Assembly (NCBI GenBank): GCA_903918755.1
Contig: CAIXFN010000092.1
Coordinates: forward strand, 1 to 63,839
Source of the DNA: an uncultured Pedosphaera sp.
Lineage (GTDB): Bacteria; Verrucomicrobiota; Verrucomicrobiia; Limisphaerales; Pedosphaeraceae
Direction of reading: 5' to 3'
DNA length: 63,839 bases
Part shown: one piece after another, positions 50,960 through 60,725 of the stretch
How positions within the stretch are numbered: the stretch's first letter is position 1
How the letters are laid out: the number at the start of each line of letters is the position of its first letter
Translations under genes and position numbers: made by a program
The notes under the pieces: generated by a model
What the model saw: only the letters and a program-made list of their open reading frames with translations
Databases searched by the model: none
Told to the model about the DNA's origin: nothing

Positions 50960-52402
50960 TTACTGCGGACGACCCTTGGGGACGAACTTGAAGGGGAGGA
51001 CGTCCGGCACCACGCGCACCTGGGTGGTGAATTTGAGCGGAGGCAATTGCGGTCCCGTCGGGAAGGTTAGTTCCACGAAGAAGGCGGTCCAGCCGCGGGC
51101 GGGTTTCTCCACGCGGGCGACGAACACCCCCGGGCTTTCCGGCTCCAGCTGGGAACCCACCCAATGTGGTCCGAAGGTTTCCAAGCGGAAATCGCGGGCT
51201 TCGGGATTGGTGGCCTGCCAGAGCTTGACCCCGGCAGGGGCGTCCTTGGCCATGACCCGAATGGCGCCGTCGGACTCCAGCGTCCACGAGAATTCCGGCA
51301 AGTGGGCTTTGGTGAGGATGGAGAAGTAGGCCGCCGTGAGCGTTTCATACGCATCCGAGCCGCGCAGGGAATGGTCGGCGTTGGGCACGTAACGCAGATA
51401 TTTCACCCCCGGAAGATCCGCGAAATAGAATTGGGAGGAATCCGGCAGGAAGAATTGATCCCCGGATGCATTGATGATGAACTTGGGAATGGTCAGCCGC
51501 TGGCGGTATTCATAAGGTTCCTCAATCTTCATTAGGGCCTTGTATTCCGGGGTGCCGTTCCAATCCATGATCTTGAACTGGGTATAATTTTCGATAGATG
51601 GCGCCCAGAAGCCGTAAGCCGCGTAATGATGCATCATCGAGGGTTCGATGTTCAGGACGTCGATCACAATGGGGATGATGGCGGCGACCCGCTTGTCCAC
51701 CGCTCCGGTGGTCCAGGTCGTCCAGCCGCGTTTGGAGCCGCCCGCCACCACAAAGCTGTCCACTTTTACGCCGCCCGCTTCCGTGCCGGCGCAGAAGGCG
51801 GTGATGGTGTCCATGGCGCGAACGGCCGCCTTGGTCATGGGCAGGCGGGCGGGCCATTTTTTGTCGCCGGTCCGGAGAAACTTGTCCCAGGTATAGGCAA
51901 TGAGCGAATCCTCGGTCCTTCTCTCGGTTTCACCCGCAAAAACCAGGGGTTGATTGGGGACCATTTTCAATTCGGCCACCACGGATTTGGTGGCGGCGGC
52001 GATGCGCAAAAGGTTGGGATCCGGATTTCCCGGAGGATTGCCCCCATTGGCCCCGCCACTGATGAAGAGCAGCGAAGTGGAACTGGCCACGGTCTTGGGA
52101 CGCGCCACGATGACCCAATGTTTCCAGAGCGGGCGATCCACCTCGTTGGTGGTGAGCCAGGCCTGCGAGGTCATCTCAATGACGAAGGTGGTGACGTCAG
52201 GGCCGGGAATGGTGTTGACCAGATGGTAGCTGTAGTTGGTGTCCGGCGCCGCAACATATTCGTCCAATGCCGTGCGCTCACCCGGCAGTGCGCGGGGTGA
52301 GAATTCCGCGGAGGCGGGCAGGGTGGTGGCCAGCAGGAATCCGGAGAGGATGGCGCCCAAAACCTGCGCCGGCTTGGTCCAATTCAAGGTGAACGATTTC
52401 AT
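50960..52402 (-). CDS. PhoPQ-activated pathogenicity-related (PqaA-like) protein
   Basis: A 480-residue exported alpha/beta hydrolase of the PqaA family (leader AQVLGAILSGFLLATTLPASA). Features: LLFISGGANGGNPPG and VDSFVVAGGSKRGWTTWTTGA, with a Ser in the elbow, later ADHSLRGSDAY with the probable His, and the family's C-terminal domain. The name comes from Salmonella; the role outside it is unknown and no pathogenicity is implied here. Confidence 0.85.
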   Translation of the reverse strand: MKSFTLNWTKPAQVLGAILSGFLLATTLPASAEFSPRALPGERTALDEYVAAPDTNYSYHLVNTIPGPDVTTFVIEMTSQAWLTTNEVDRPLWKHWVIVARPKTVASSTSLLFISGGANGGNPPGNPDPNLLRIAAATKSVVAELKMVPNQPLVFAGETERRTEDSLIAYTWDKFLRTGDKKWPARLPMTKAAVRAMDTITAFCAGTEAGGVKVDSFVVAGGSKRGWTTWTTGAVDKRVAAIIPIVIDVLNIEPSMMHHYAAYGFWAPSIENYTQFKIMDWNGTPEYKALMKIEEPYEYRQRLTIPKFIINASGDQFFLPDSSQFYFADLPGVKYLRYVPNADHSLRGSDAYETLTAAYFSILTKAHLPEFSWTLESDGAIRVMAKDAPAGVKLWQATNPEARDFRLETFGPHWVGSQLEPESPGVFVARVEKPARGWTAFFVELTFPTGPQLPPLKFTTQVRVVPDVLPFKFVPKGRPQ

Positions 52403-52547
52403 AGTGATTTCTTCAGTCCAAGTGGTTAACGACCAAAAGAAATACCTGATCCCACGGATAGGTCAATCCGGGAAGCAGGCAGCCGATAGAAGATACGACT
52501 GGAGAAGGATGACGGGGCCGCTTTCGATCCCGCCCGCTGCTCCTTGC

Positions 52548-52931
52548 CTATTTCCGGGGGCGCTCGACAATATGCCAGAGGACACCGCCCGGATCGCTGA
52601 GGAACAACACCCGGAGGCCCCAGGGTTGCAGCGCCGGCGCTTTAGCGGTGATGCCGGGGTATTTTTGCGCCAACTGGATCGACTGGATGTGCTGCCACCA
52701 CTGGTCAACATCGGCCACGGTCAGGCTCATCATGAAGTTCTCGGCATGACCCCGGGCGTAAAAATTTTGTAGAAAAAACCGGAAGGAACCGATCTGAAAC
52801 TCGGCAATTTGATCATTGGCCCAGTTTTGCCGGAACCCCAGATCGAGGTAAAACTGGCGCGAAAGAGCCGGATCCTTCGCCGGAACGAAGGCCTTTAGGT
52901 CAATAATGGAAGCATCATCAGGGCGATTCAT
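52548..52931 (-). CDS. VOC family protein (glyoxalase/bleomycin-resistance fold)
   Basis: A 127-residue vicinal-oxygen-chelate fold protein with ALSRQFYLDLGFRQNWANDQ near the start and PWGLRVLFLSDPGGVLWHIVE near the end. It has the usual two-module beta-alpha-beta layout and could bind a metal or an aromatic/thiol substrate. The ATG of MNRPDDASI was chosen; upstream codons are open but unlike the family. Confidence 0.78.
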   Translation of the reverse strand: MNRPDDASIIDLKAFVPAKDPALSRQFYLDLGFRQNWANDQIAEFQIGSFRFFLQNFYARGHAENFMMSLTVADVDQWWQHIQSIQLAQKYPGITAKAPALQPWGLRVLFLSDPGGVLWHIVERPRK

Positions 52932-53186
52932 AGCGCGTACACGAGGCTGCCGCAAGTCCCGGGTGAATGCAAGAACCGACTGGCCGCAGAAAACCCCCGC
53001 CAAAGGGTTCGTTTTAGCGTGCCGTTATGAGATTGGCGAGATCACTTGAATTTTGACAAAAATTATCAACACTGATCTTCAATGTCGCCAGCAATTTCAA
53101 AGGGTGGGGGAACGGCATCACTCAGATTCATTGGCTGAGCGCATGGGCACGATGTATCCAAGTGATGGGGAGGGGGATCCCAGCGT

Positions 53187-53756
53187 ATGAAATGGATTTT
53201 TCCCAGGAGCAAACTGTTTTTCGCAAACCTTGTCATGCTGTCCCTTATTCTCGGAGGAATTCTCCTGGTCGATTCCGGGCCGGAACCGTGGCTCGATTCG
53301 GAAAAGGTCTTCATGGCTCGATTGGAGAATAGTTTGGGAGAAATTAATGAGGCGAAATATCGATGGGCTGAGGAAAAAGAAAAGCCCGAGGACGCAATTC
53401 CAAGTTTGGGCGATTTGGCGCCGTACTTGGGCAAATGGAAAGATACCATCGAGGAGTTCAAAGCGCTCGGAATCGAATTCAAGGTCACCTCAACGAAAAC
53501 CCGCTATTCAGATGTCGCGACATTGAAGCGGGGCATACGGTTCCGCGCCGCCGTCTGTTCGTATTACCGAGCTGGAACCTCGCTCAGGATTAAGACAGGT
53601 TGGAAAGCACCCCCGCCCGGCACCTCACCGATGACACTTCGAATCTGGCTCACCAATCTGTATGCCGGATTCTTCCTTAGAGCGGCGCTTTTGATGCTGG
53701 TACTGGCAAATGGAATGATTTCCCTTTTGCGAAGATTCACGAAACCCGCAAAATGA
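53187..53756 (+). CDS. hypothetical membrane protein (189 aa)
   Basis: A hydrophobic N-terminus (LFFANLVMLSLILGGILLV), a soluble acidic middle, and a C-terminal hydrophobic stretch (AALLMLVLANGMISLL). No family recognised. Stands alone between the VOC gene and the hydrogenase operon, with lower GC than those. It could be recent or poorly conserved. Confidence 0.5.
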   Translation: MKWIFPRSKLFFANLVMLSLILGGILLVDSGPEPWLDSEKVFMARLENSLGEINEAKYRWAEEKEKPEDAIPSLGDLAPYLGKWKDTIEEFKALGIEFKVTSTKTRYSDVATLKRGIRFRAAVCSYYRAGTSLRIKTGWKAPPPGTSPMTLRIWLTNLYAGFFLRAALLMLVLANGMISLLRRFTKPAK

Positions 53757-53892
53757 GTGAAAATCCGTGTTGCGCTTTCGGCCGGAGAATTGTCCAAGGC
53801 GGCAGCGGAAAAGCGAGGGTAGTCGGCTAAAAAGGCGGCAAATGAAACGTCCGAACCGACTGACCCCGTCCTTTGAATTTGCAATCGGTATT

Positions 53893-54402
53893 CTAGCACT
53901 GGGTAACTGCGACCCCGCATGCCTCCGCCCGCAGTTCGGCCAAGCGTTGCCGGACCAAGTCCGCGATGAGCGGGATGGCGGCGGCGACGGCGGGGGATAA
54001 ATCCATGGTCATAGCGCCGAGATCGCCGATGGAAACAGTGAAAAGATCGACCTCCGGCAAATCGTCCAGAATAGCGGAGGACTCAAGCAAATCTTTCAGC
54101 CCGATGTCGTGGGCGGTGAGGGTCGGGGGAAAATCGCTGGCGTAGCGGGGTTTGATATGGGAAACGGTTCCCAGCGGGTGGTCGTCGGTGGCGGCATCGA
54201 TGAGGATCATGTGCCGCCGGTTTTCAAACAGGCCAAGCAGGTGGAAACCGCTGGTTCCGCCGTCCACCAGTTCGGCGAATTCGCCAAATCCGTGTTCTTC
54301 GAGGTATTGGATGGCAACCACGCCAACGCCTTCGTCACCCATGAGCAGATTGCCCACCCCGAGGACGAGGGGCCGGGGCGATGGGGATGCGGAGAAGCTC
54401 AT
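53893..54402 (-). CDS. hyaD: [NiFe]-hydrogenase maturation protease
   Basis: A 169-residue endopeptidase of the HyaD/HybD family that clips the C-terminal peptide of the large subunit after Ni insertion. Conserved: VLGVGNLLMGDEGVGVVAI (metal-site Glu), ELVDGGTSGFHLL, ILIDAATDD and LTAHDIGL. Overlaps the cytochrome gene by 4 bp. It should cleave the adjacent HyaB-type subunit after the DPCLACAVH motif. Confidence 0.9.
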   Translation of the reverse strand: MSFSASPSPRPLVLGVGNLLMGDEGVGVVAIQYLEEHGFGEFAELVDGGTSGFHLLGLFENRRHMILIDAATDDHPLGTVSHIKPRYASDFPPTLTAHDIGLKDLLESSAILDDLPEVDLFTVSIGDLGAMTMDLSPAVAAAIPLIADLVRQRLAELRAEACGVAVTQC

Positions 54403-55115
54403 TTTTTGGAGGCGGCGACGGTCTTTTCCTTCATATGGGGGTGGTATTCCTTCTCGATGAATTTCCAACCGCTGCCCATGGAGGAGATTTCACCCCGTCC
54501 TTCCACGTAGTCATGATAAAAAACCAAGTAAACATGCACGATGGAAAAGAGGATGAAGAACCACATGAACACATGATGCCACTGGCGAACCGAAAAATCT
54601 CCCCCCATCAGGGGGACAATCCAAGCGAACAACTGCGGGAACCAGGATTTGCTCATGGCGGCATATAAACCGAAGCCGGTAATGGCCTGGAAAAGGAACG
54701 CCAGGAACGTGAAGAAATAGGTGAAACCGGCGACGGCGTTGTGCCCGATGGTTTCAATCGGTTGGTCATCGACCTGAAGGATGTCCACCGCGATCACCGC
54801 TTTGACCTCCTCCCATTGCCGTTTGCGAAAAGGAATGAAGTTGCGCCAACTGGCGTAACGGTTGCCCGCCCAACCCCAATAGAGGCGGAAGAGAAAGTTG
54901 AAGAAAAACACGTAGGCAAAAAGGAAATGAATGAAGCGCACTTTGCCGAACCAGTAGGCAAACGAGGCCTCAGAAGCCCGCTGGATGGCAATGGGCGCGC
55001 CGATCAAATAGCCGGTGACGCACAAAATGACGATACAGAGGGCATTGAGCCAATGATAAACCCGGACGGGAATTTCCCAGACATACACCCGGCCAAGTGT
55101 GGTGGTCTTCGGCAT
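54399..55115 (-). CDS. hyaC: Ni/Fe-hydrogenase b-type cytochrome subunit
   Basis: A 238-residue integral membrane di-heme cytochrome b, four main helices. Probable heme His residues are in YHWLNALCIVILC, FIHFLFAYVFFF, IGHNAVAGFTYF and HHVFMWFFILFSIVHVY. It takes electrons from the hydrogenase small subunit to quinone. Genes for large subunit and protease flank it, as in E. coli hyaABCD. Confidence 0.92.
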   Translation of the reverse strand: MPKTTTLGRVYVWEIPVRVYHWLNALCIVILCVTGYLIGAPIAIQRASEASFAYWFGKVRFIHFLFAYVFFFNFLFRLYWGWAGNRYASWRNFIPFRKRQWEEVKAVIAVDILQVDDQPIETIGHNAVAGFTYFFTFLAFLFQAITGFGLYAAMSKSWFPQLFAWIVPLMGGDFSVRQWHHVFMWFFILFSIVHVYLVFYHDYVEGRGEISSMGSGWKFIEKEYHPHMKEKTVAASKK

Positions 55116-55123
55116 AATCGCTC

Positions 55124-56848
55124 CTAGTCACCGATGGTAAACCGGTTCAAAGTACGGCCCTTGGGGTCATAGAGGTGGACGGCGCAGGCCAGGCACGGGT
55201 CAAAGGAATGAATCGTGCGGATGATTTCCAACGGCTTTTCCGCATCCGCCACGGGAGTGCCGATCAAGGAAGACTCATAGGCCGAGCGTTGGCCCTGAGT
55301 ATCCCGCGGGGAGGCGTTCCAAGTGGAGGGTACCACGAGTTGGTAATTGCCGATTTTGCGGTCTTTGATCACGATCCAATGCGCCAACGCGCCGCGCGGG
55401 GCCTCGGTCATGCCGACCCCTTTGGCTTCCGCCGGCCAGGTCTCCGGTTCCCATTTCTCGTTGTTAAACGTGCGGGAATCGCCATTTTTGATGTTGGCCA
55501 GGAGGTCGCTGTAGAACTCCTGCGACCACTGGGCGATGAGATAGGTTTCGATCCCGCGGGCCGCGGTGCGGCCGAGCGTGGAGAATAGCGCGGCGACCGG
55601 AACATCGAGCTTTTTCAGCACCATGTCCACGGCTTCCTGGACGTCCTTGCGGCCAGAGGCGTAACCCACCAGCATGCGGGCGAGGGGGCCGACTTCCATG
55701 GGGTGATTGTTCCAGCGCGGCGTTTTCAACCAGGAGTATTTCCCTTCCACGTTCAGTTGATCGTAGGGCGGTTGCGGCCCCGTGTAGTTCAGGTTGGTTT
55801 CCCCGTCCCAAGGATGCCGGGCGGCACCATCACCATCGGAATAAGAATACCAGGAGTGGGCGATGGATTCCTTGACCTGTTGCGGGTCGTGGGCATCCAC
55901 CGGCAGAACTTTGGTCAAGTCCCGGTCCAGGATCGCCCCGCGGGCAAATTTGAATTTGCCGGAATCGGCGAAACCGTTCGTGGGCAGGTCCCCGTAGCAG
56001 AGGTAATTTTTCAGTCCCCCGCCAATGGCGCCCCAATCCTTATAAAACGAGGCAATGGCCAGGAGATCGGGGATATAGACCTGCTCCACGAAGGTTTTGG
56101 CGTCCCCCAAAAGTTTCGCCACGTAGGCCAGGCGTTCCGCATTGATGGCGTTGGCCTCGTCCAGATTGATCGAGCAAGGAGCGCCACCGACGAGGTAGTT
56201 GGGATGCGGGTTTTTGCCGCCAAAAATGGCATGGACCTTGACGATCTCCTTTTGCCAGTCCAGCGCCTCAATGTAATGCGCCACCGCCATCAGATTGGCT
56301 TCCGGCGGCAGTTTCATGGCCGAATGTCCCCAATAGCCATTGGCGAAAATGCCCAATTGACCGGTGGCGACAAATTTGGAAATCCGCTTTTGCACGTCAC
56401 TGAAGTAGCCCACCGAGCTCTTGGGCCAATGGGAAATGCTCTGGGCGAGATCGGCCGTGGCTTTGGGATCGGCTTTGAGGGCGCTGACAATGTCCACCCA
56501 ATCCAACGCGTGCAGGTGATAGAAGTGAACCACATGGTCCTGCATGTATTGGGCGCAGAACATCAGGTTACGGATCAACTCCGCATTGGGCGGAATCACA
56601 ATGCCCAGGGCATCTTCCACGCTGCGAACCGAGGCGAGGGCATGCACCGTGGTGCAAACGCCGCAGGTCCGTTCGGCAAAGGCCCAGGCATCGCGGGGAT
56701 CGCGGCCCTGCAGGATGATTTCCAACCCCCGCACCATGGTGCCGGAGCTGAACGCGTCGGTGACAAAGCCGTCCTTAACTTCCACTTCCACGCGCAAATG
56801 GCCTTCAATGCGCGTTACCGGGTCGATGACGATTCTCTTTCCAGCCAT
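55124..56848 (-). CDS. hyaB: [NiFe]-hydrogenase large subunit, group 1
   Basis: A 574-residue catalytic subunit bearing the Ni-Fe(CN)2CO site. The four Ni-ligand cysteines are Cys62 and Cys65 in RTCGVCTTVHALASVRSVED (L1) and Cys552 and Cys555 in SFDPCLACAVHLYDPKG (L2). The 16-residue tail after His558 would be cleaved by the protease. It pairs with the six-cysteine small subunit, pointing to an O2-tolerant uptake enzyme. H2 oxidation would feed the quinone pool. Confidence 0.95.
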   Translation of the reverse strand: MAGKRIVIDPVTRIEGHLRVEVEVKDGFVTDAFSSGTMVRGLEIILQGRDPRDAWAFAERTCGVCTTVHALASVRSVEDALGIVIPPNAELIRNLMFCAQYMQDHVVHFYHLHALDWVDIVSALKADPKATADLAQSISHWPKSSVGYFSDVQKRISKFVATGQLGIFANGYWGHSAMKLPPEANLMAVAHYIEALDWQKEIVKVHAIFGGKNPHPNYLVGGAPCSINLDEANAINAERLAYVAKLLGDAKTFVEQVYIPDLLAIASFYKDWGAIGGGLKNYLCYGDLPTNGFADSGKFKFARGAILDRDLTKVLPVDAHDPQQVKESIAHSWYSYSDGDGAARHPWDGETNLNYTGPQPPYDQLNVEGKYSWLKTPRWNNHPMEVGPLARMLVGYASGRKDVQEAVDMVLKKLDVPVAALFSTLGRTAARGIETYLIAQWSQEFYSDLLANIKNGDSRTFNNEKWEPETWPAEAKGVGMTEAPRGALAHWIVIKDRKIGNYQLVVPSTWNASPRDTQGQRSAYESSLIGTPVADAEKPLEIIRTIHSFDPCLACAVHLYDPKGRTLNRFTIGD

Positions 56849-56883
56849 AAAGATTAGGGTAAGGGTTTAACGACGGTTGCGAT

Positions 56884-58014
56884 TTAGGAACCGCCCTGTT
56901 CGGCGCGCCCATCCTGAACAACTTCACTCGTTTCGCGTTCCTCTTTCAGCAGGCGATGTTTGCGAATGTTGGTGGAAATGGCATGCGCCCCAATGCCCAC
57001 CAGCGTTGCGGCGCCGAGTTTCAGGCCCAGATCATCGGCGGTGGTTTCAATGCCAAAGCCGGGGAAGTTCGGCAGATGATGGTAGAAGGGGCCGTTGTCC
57101 CAAAAATTGCCTTCGCTGCAACCAATGCAGCCGTGTCCTGACTGGATGGGAAAACTCGTCCCGCCATTCCAACGCATCACGCCGCAGGAATTGTAGGTCA
57201 CCGGGCCGCGGCAACCCATTTTGTAGAGGCAGTAACCGCGTTTCGCGTTTTCGTCATCGAAGGAGTTCACAAACAGACCGGCGTCATAGTTCGGCCGGCG
57301 GTAGCAGGTGTCGTGGACGCGACGGGAATAAAACGCTTTCGGGCGTCCCAAACCGTCCACCTGGGGAATGCGGTCGAAAGTGAGCAGGTGGACAATCGTT
57401 CCGGTCATGACCTCAGCAATGGGCGGGCAGCCCGGCACTTTGATGATGGGTACGCCCGAGATCAGTTCATGAATGGGGGTGGCCTTGGTGGGATTGGGTT
57501 TGGCGTTCTGCACGCAACCATTGCTGGCGCAACTGCCCCAGGCCACCAAAGCTTTTGCGCCCGCCGCGGCCTCCCGGGCGATATCCAGCGCCGTGCGGCC
57601 GCCGATGCAACAATACACTCCGTTCGCGCCCGTGGGAATCGAACCTTCGACGAGCATCAGATACTCGCCCTTGTACTTCGTCATGGTGTCGTGCAAGGCG
57701 TCCTCCGCCTGCTTACCCGAAGCCGCCATCAAAGTCTCGGTGTAGTCGAGGGAAATCTTGTCCAGAATGATATCCGCCACGCCGGGATGCGAGGAGCGGA
57801 TGAAGGATTCCGAGCAGCAGGTACATTCCTGAAAATGGAACCACAACACCGGAATGCGCGGTTTGGTTTCCAGCGCCTTGGTGACCTGCGCCACCGATTC
57901 ATTGGGCAGGCCGAGCAGGGCCGTCATCCAGGCGCAAGCCGCCAGAAAGTCGCGACGTGAGACACCCTTGTCTTGGGCGTGCTCCCAAATGGTCGGGCGG
58001 GAGTTGGTTGGCAT
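56884..58014 (-). CDS. hyaA: [NiFe]-hydrogenase small subunit, O2-tolerant type
   Basis: A 376-residue electron-transfer subunit exported by Tat (SRRDFLAACAWMTALLGL) and anchored by a C-terminal helix. Proximal-cluster cysteines 64, 66, 67, 162, 167 and 196 correspond one for one to the six in E. coli Hyd-1 (offset 47), including the two extra residues of the O2-tolerant [4Fe-3S] cluster. The motif is ECTCCSES. Later HDTCYRR, GYCLYKMGCRGP and SGHGCIGC hold the other clusters. It is followed by the large subunit 35 bp on. Confidence 0.95.
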   Translation of the reverse strand: MPTNSRPTIWEHAQDKGVSRRDFLAACAWMTALLGLPNESVAQVTKALETKPRIPVLWFHFQECTCCSESFIRSSHPGVADIILDKISLDYTETLMAASGKQAEDALHDTMTKYKGEYLMLVEGSIPTGANGVYCCIGGRTALDIAREAAAGAKALVAWGSCASNGCVQNAKPNPTKATPIHELISGVPIIKVPGCPPIAEVMTGTIVHLLTFDRIPQVDGLGRPKAFYSRRVHDTCYRRPNYDAGLFVNSFDDENAKRGYCLYKMGCRGPVTYNSCGVMRWNGGTSFPIQSGHGCIGCSEGNFWDNGPFYHHLPNFPGFGIETTADDLGLKLGAATLVGIGAHAISTNIRKHRLLKEERETSEVVQDGRAEQGGS

Positions 58015-58309
58015 AGAAAAATCGAACTTTGCGGGTTTGGCTTTATGACCTACCTAAGTCCTAAGGCCGAGGGCAAAATCTGGCTCAACTAATATTGTGG
58101 TTTTCCGACCGCTTTTTGCCGGCTCAGCACTCCTGCACCCACGCATCAAATTTGAGCGGGCGTCGAAGATTCCTTTCCCGACCCTCTCCTCCATTTTGAA
58201 TGGCGGAGAGGGAGAAGAGGGCTGGTCGGCGATCGTTTCGGGCCACGTGAATTCCATGCAGTCAGGAGTCCTGAGGCAGTGGGCCAAGTGCTGAGTCGCC
58301 GCAGGGGGA
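58015..58309. other. gap between hypE and hyaA, with a hairpin
   Basis: About 295 bp. It has an imperfect hairpin, CCCTCTCCTCCATT (58182-58195) with AATGGCGGAGAGGG (58199-58212), one mismatch, loop TTG, resembling that after fabI. It might attenuate transcription from hypE into hyaA or be a repeat. A promoter for hyaA was not clear. Confidence 0.5.
58182..58212. repeat. hairpin between hypE and hyaA
   Basis: 14-bp stem with one mismatch and a TTG loop. The arms share the CCCTCTCC/GGAGAGGG core with the hairpin beside fabI (6744-6774). There is no T run on either strand, so termination is doubtful. Confidence 0.55.
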
Positions 58310-59362
58310 TCAACAAATCCGGGGCAACTGCTCCCCGGTGAACATATCGAGGATGCGCCAGGAACCCAGGGCGCTTTTGAGCGTTACCGGGGGAGATCCG
58401 GCAGCCCCGACCCGGCCAATCTCCGCCGCCTGCGCTCCCAGCGGGTGACCGCGCATGATCGCCAGGGCGCGGGCGGCATCCCGGGGAGGCACGTAGGCGA
58501 TGAAACGGCCTTCACAGGCCACATGCAAAGGATCCAATCCCAACAATTCGCAGGCCGCATGAACCTCCTCCTGCACCGGAACGGCATCTTGCTCAATGGC
58601 AGTCTGGTATCCGGAAACTTCGGCGATTTCGTTCAAGGCGCTGGCCAAGCCTCCGCGCGTCAGGTCGCGCAGACAATGGATTTCGATTCCCGCCTGGAGG
58701 AGTTCCTGAACCAGTTCGTGGACCGGCGCGGAATCGCTCTCGATGGTGCTCTCGAATTGCAGGCCTTCGCGCGTCGCCATGATCGCCATGCCATGGCGGC
58801 CCACATCACCATTCACCAGCACAACATCGCCCGGTTGAACATTTTTCGGCGTGATCACCAACGGTGTCTCGATGACGCCAATACCGGTGGTATTGATGAA
58901 AACTCCATCCCCCTTGCCTTTATCCACCACTTTGGTATCCCCGGTGATGATTGGCACGCCACAGGCTTTGGCCGCGGCGCTCAGGGAGCAGACGATGCGC
59001 CAGAGGGTAGCCATCGGCAGGCCTTCCTCCAGGATGAAGGCGGTACTCAGATAAAGGGGCCGGGCACCGCTCATGGCCAGATCATTGACCGTGCCGTGAA
59101 CCGCCATGGAGCCAATATCCCCGCCGGGAAAGAAGAGCGGCCGCACCACATAGGAGTCCGTGGTCATCGCCAGCCGGCCGGCCGGAACGGCAAACTGGGC
59201 CGAATCATGGCGCGTGTCGAGCAGGGGGTTGGCAAACGCCCGGCCAAAGACCTGCTCCAACAGATGGTGCATCAGTTTGCCTCCGCCCCCATGGGCCATG
59301 AGGACGTGGGGATAATCCGTGATTGGCAACGGGCAAACAGGATGGAATTCCGGGGTATTCAT
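58310..59362 (-). CDS. hypE: hydrogenase maturation protein HypE
   Basis: A 350-residue HypE-type enzyme that dehydrates a C-terminal thiocarboxamide to thiocyanate, giving cyanide to the Fe of the active site. [18 protein letters not shown] and the ATP-binding [14 protein letters not shown] segment fit the AIR-synthase-like fold. The essential C-terminal Cys is present (PRIC). It overlaps hypD by 4 bp. The start was set at MNTPEFHPV. Confidence 0.94.
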   Translation of the reverse strand: MNTPEFHPVCPLPITDYPHVLMAHGGGGKLMHHLLEQVFGRAFANPLLDTRHDSAQFAVPAGRLAMTTDSYVVRPLFFPGGDIGSMAVHGTVNDLAMSGARPLYLSTAFILEEGLPMATLWRIVCSLSAAAKACGVPIITGDTKVVDKGKGDGVFINTTGIGVIETPLVITPKNVQPGDVVLVNGDVGRHGMAIMATREGLQFESTIESDSAPVHELVQELLQAGIEIHCLRDLTRGGLASALNEIAEVSGYQTAIEQDAVPVQEEVHAACELLGLDPLHVACEGRFIAYVPPRDAARALAIMRGHPLGAQAAEIGRVGAAGSPPVTLKSALGSWRILDMFTGEQLPRIC

Positions 59363-60468
59363 GCGGGCATCGTGGTTTCCAGCGGGCTCCGGCGATAACG
59401 GAAATAGGCCGCGCAGGCACCTTCGCTCGACACCATGGTGGCGCCGAGTGGGTGCTCCGGTGTGCATTCTTTTCCAAAAGCGGGGCATTCGTGGGGCTTT
59501 TTCCGGCCTTGCAATACCAGGCCCGCGATACACGTGGCGGGTTCTTCCACCTGGTGGTCGGCGAGACCAAATTTCCGGGCGGCATCGAAACTGGCGAATT
59601 CCTCCGTCAGTCCGAGGCCGCTCTGGGGGATCTCGCCCATCCCGCGCCATTTGCGGGAGACCACCCGGAAAACCCGGCGCAGCAAGCTTTGCGCCGGTAG
59701 ATTACCCTCCCGGCGCACGGCCCGGGTGTATTGGTTCTCTACTTCGGCCCGACCCGTTTCCAGTTGTTGGATCACCATGAGGATGCCCTGCAAGATGTCC
59801 AGCGGCTCAAAGCCGGTGACGACCATGGGCACCTGGTGCTGGCGGACGAGGGGATAATATTCCTCATAGCCCATGACCGCGCAGACATGACCAGCCGCCA
59901 GAAAGGCCTGCACGCGGGAATCCGCCGAGGTCATCAGGGCCGTGATCGCCGGGGGTACGAGGACATGCGAAGTGAGCAGGAAAAAATTCCGCAATCCATG
60001 TTGTGCCGCCGAATAAACCGCCATCGCCGTGGCCGGGGCCGTGGTTTCAAAACCGACCCCGAAGAAGACCACTTCCCGCTGGGGATTTTGTTGCGCCAGT
60101 TTGACCGCGTCGAGCGGGGAATACACCATGCGCACATCGCCGCCGCGGGCCTTGACCGACAGGAGATCCGTGGTGCTTCCGGGCACGCGCAGCATATCGC
60201 CGAAGGAGGTGAAGATGACCTCCGGTCGTGCCGCAATTTCCAGGGCCTGGTCAATCAATTCAAGGGAGGTCACGCAAACCGGACAACCCGGGCCATGGAG
60301 GAGCGTAATGGCGGGAGGGAGCAGTTCATCGATGCCAAATTTAACGATGGCATGGGTTTGTCCGCCACACACTTCCATGATCGTCCAGGGCCGAGTGGTC
60401 AGGCGATGAATCTCCCGGGCCAGCTGTTGCGCCAGCGGACCATCGCGATATTCATCGAGGTATTTCAC
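59359..60468 (-). CDS. hypD: hydrogenase maturation protein HypD
   Basis: A 369-residue iron-sulfur scaffold that, with HypC, builds Fe(CN)2CO. Conserved: [39 protein letters not shown] and the C-terminal cluster cysteines ([20 protein letters not shown]). Length matches family (about 370). Overlaps hypC and hypE by 4 bp each, so HypC-D-E are coupled. Confidence 0.95.
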   Translation of the reverse strand: MKYLDEYRDGPLAQQLAREIHRLTTRPWTIMEVCGGQTHAIVKFGIDELLPPAITLLHGPGCPVCVTSLELIDQALEIAARPEVIFTSFGDMLRVPGSTTDLLSVKARGGDVRMVYSPLDAVKLAQQNPQREVVFFGVGFETTAPATAMAVYSAAQHGLRNFFLLTSHVLVPPAITALMTSADSRVQAFLAAGHVCAVMGYEEYYPLVRQHQVPMVVTGFEPLDILQGILMVIQQLETGRAEVENQYTRAVRREGNLPAQSLLRRVFRVVSRKWRGMGEIPQSGLGLTEEFASFDAARKFGLADHQVEEPATCIAGLVLQGRKKPHECPAFGKECTPEHPLGATMVSSEGACAAYFRYRRSPLETTMPA

Positions 60469-60719
60469 GGGGCGCCCTCCTCCAAGTCCGCGAGTTCCTG
60501 CATCTGGCGGAGGTAGCCGAAAACCTTTTGCGCCTCCGACTCATCCACTTTACTCAGGGCGAAACCGGCATGCACGATGACATATTCGCCCACCTGGGCC
60601 TCCGGCACGTAAGCCAGGCTGGCTTCCTTCACCACGCCGCCAAAGTTGACACGACCCATGCGTGTCAGCGGATCTTCGCCACTGATGGTTTCAATTTTTC
60701 CGGGAATTGCGAGGCACAT
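60465..60719 (-). CDS. hypC: hydrogenase assembly chaperone HypC
   Basis: An 84-residue HypC/HupF chaperone starting with the required [12 protein letters not shown]; the Cys next to the initiator Met binds Fe and the large subunit. The rest forms the small beta-barrel ([24 protein letters not shown]). Located between hypF (6 bp) and hypD (overlap 4 bp). Confidence 0.95.
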   Translation of the reverse strand: MCLAIPGKIETISGEDPLTRMGRVNFGGVVKEASLAYVPEAQVGEYVIVHAGFALSKVDESEAQKVFGYLRQMQELADLEEGAP

Positions 60720-60725
60720 AAATTT

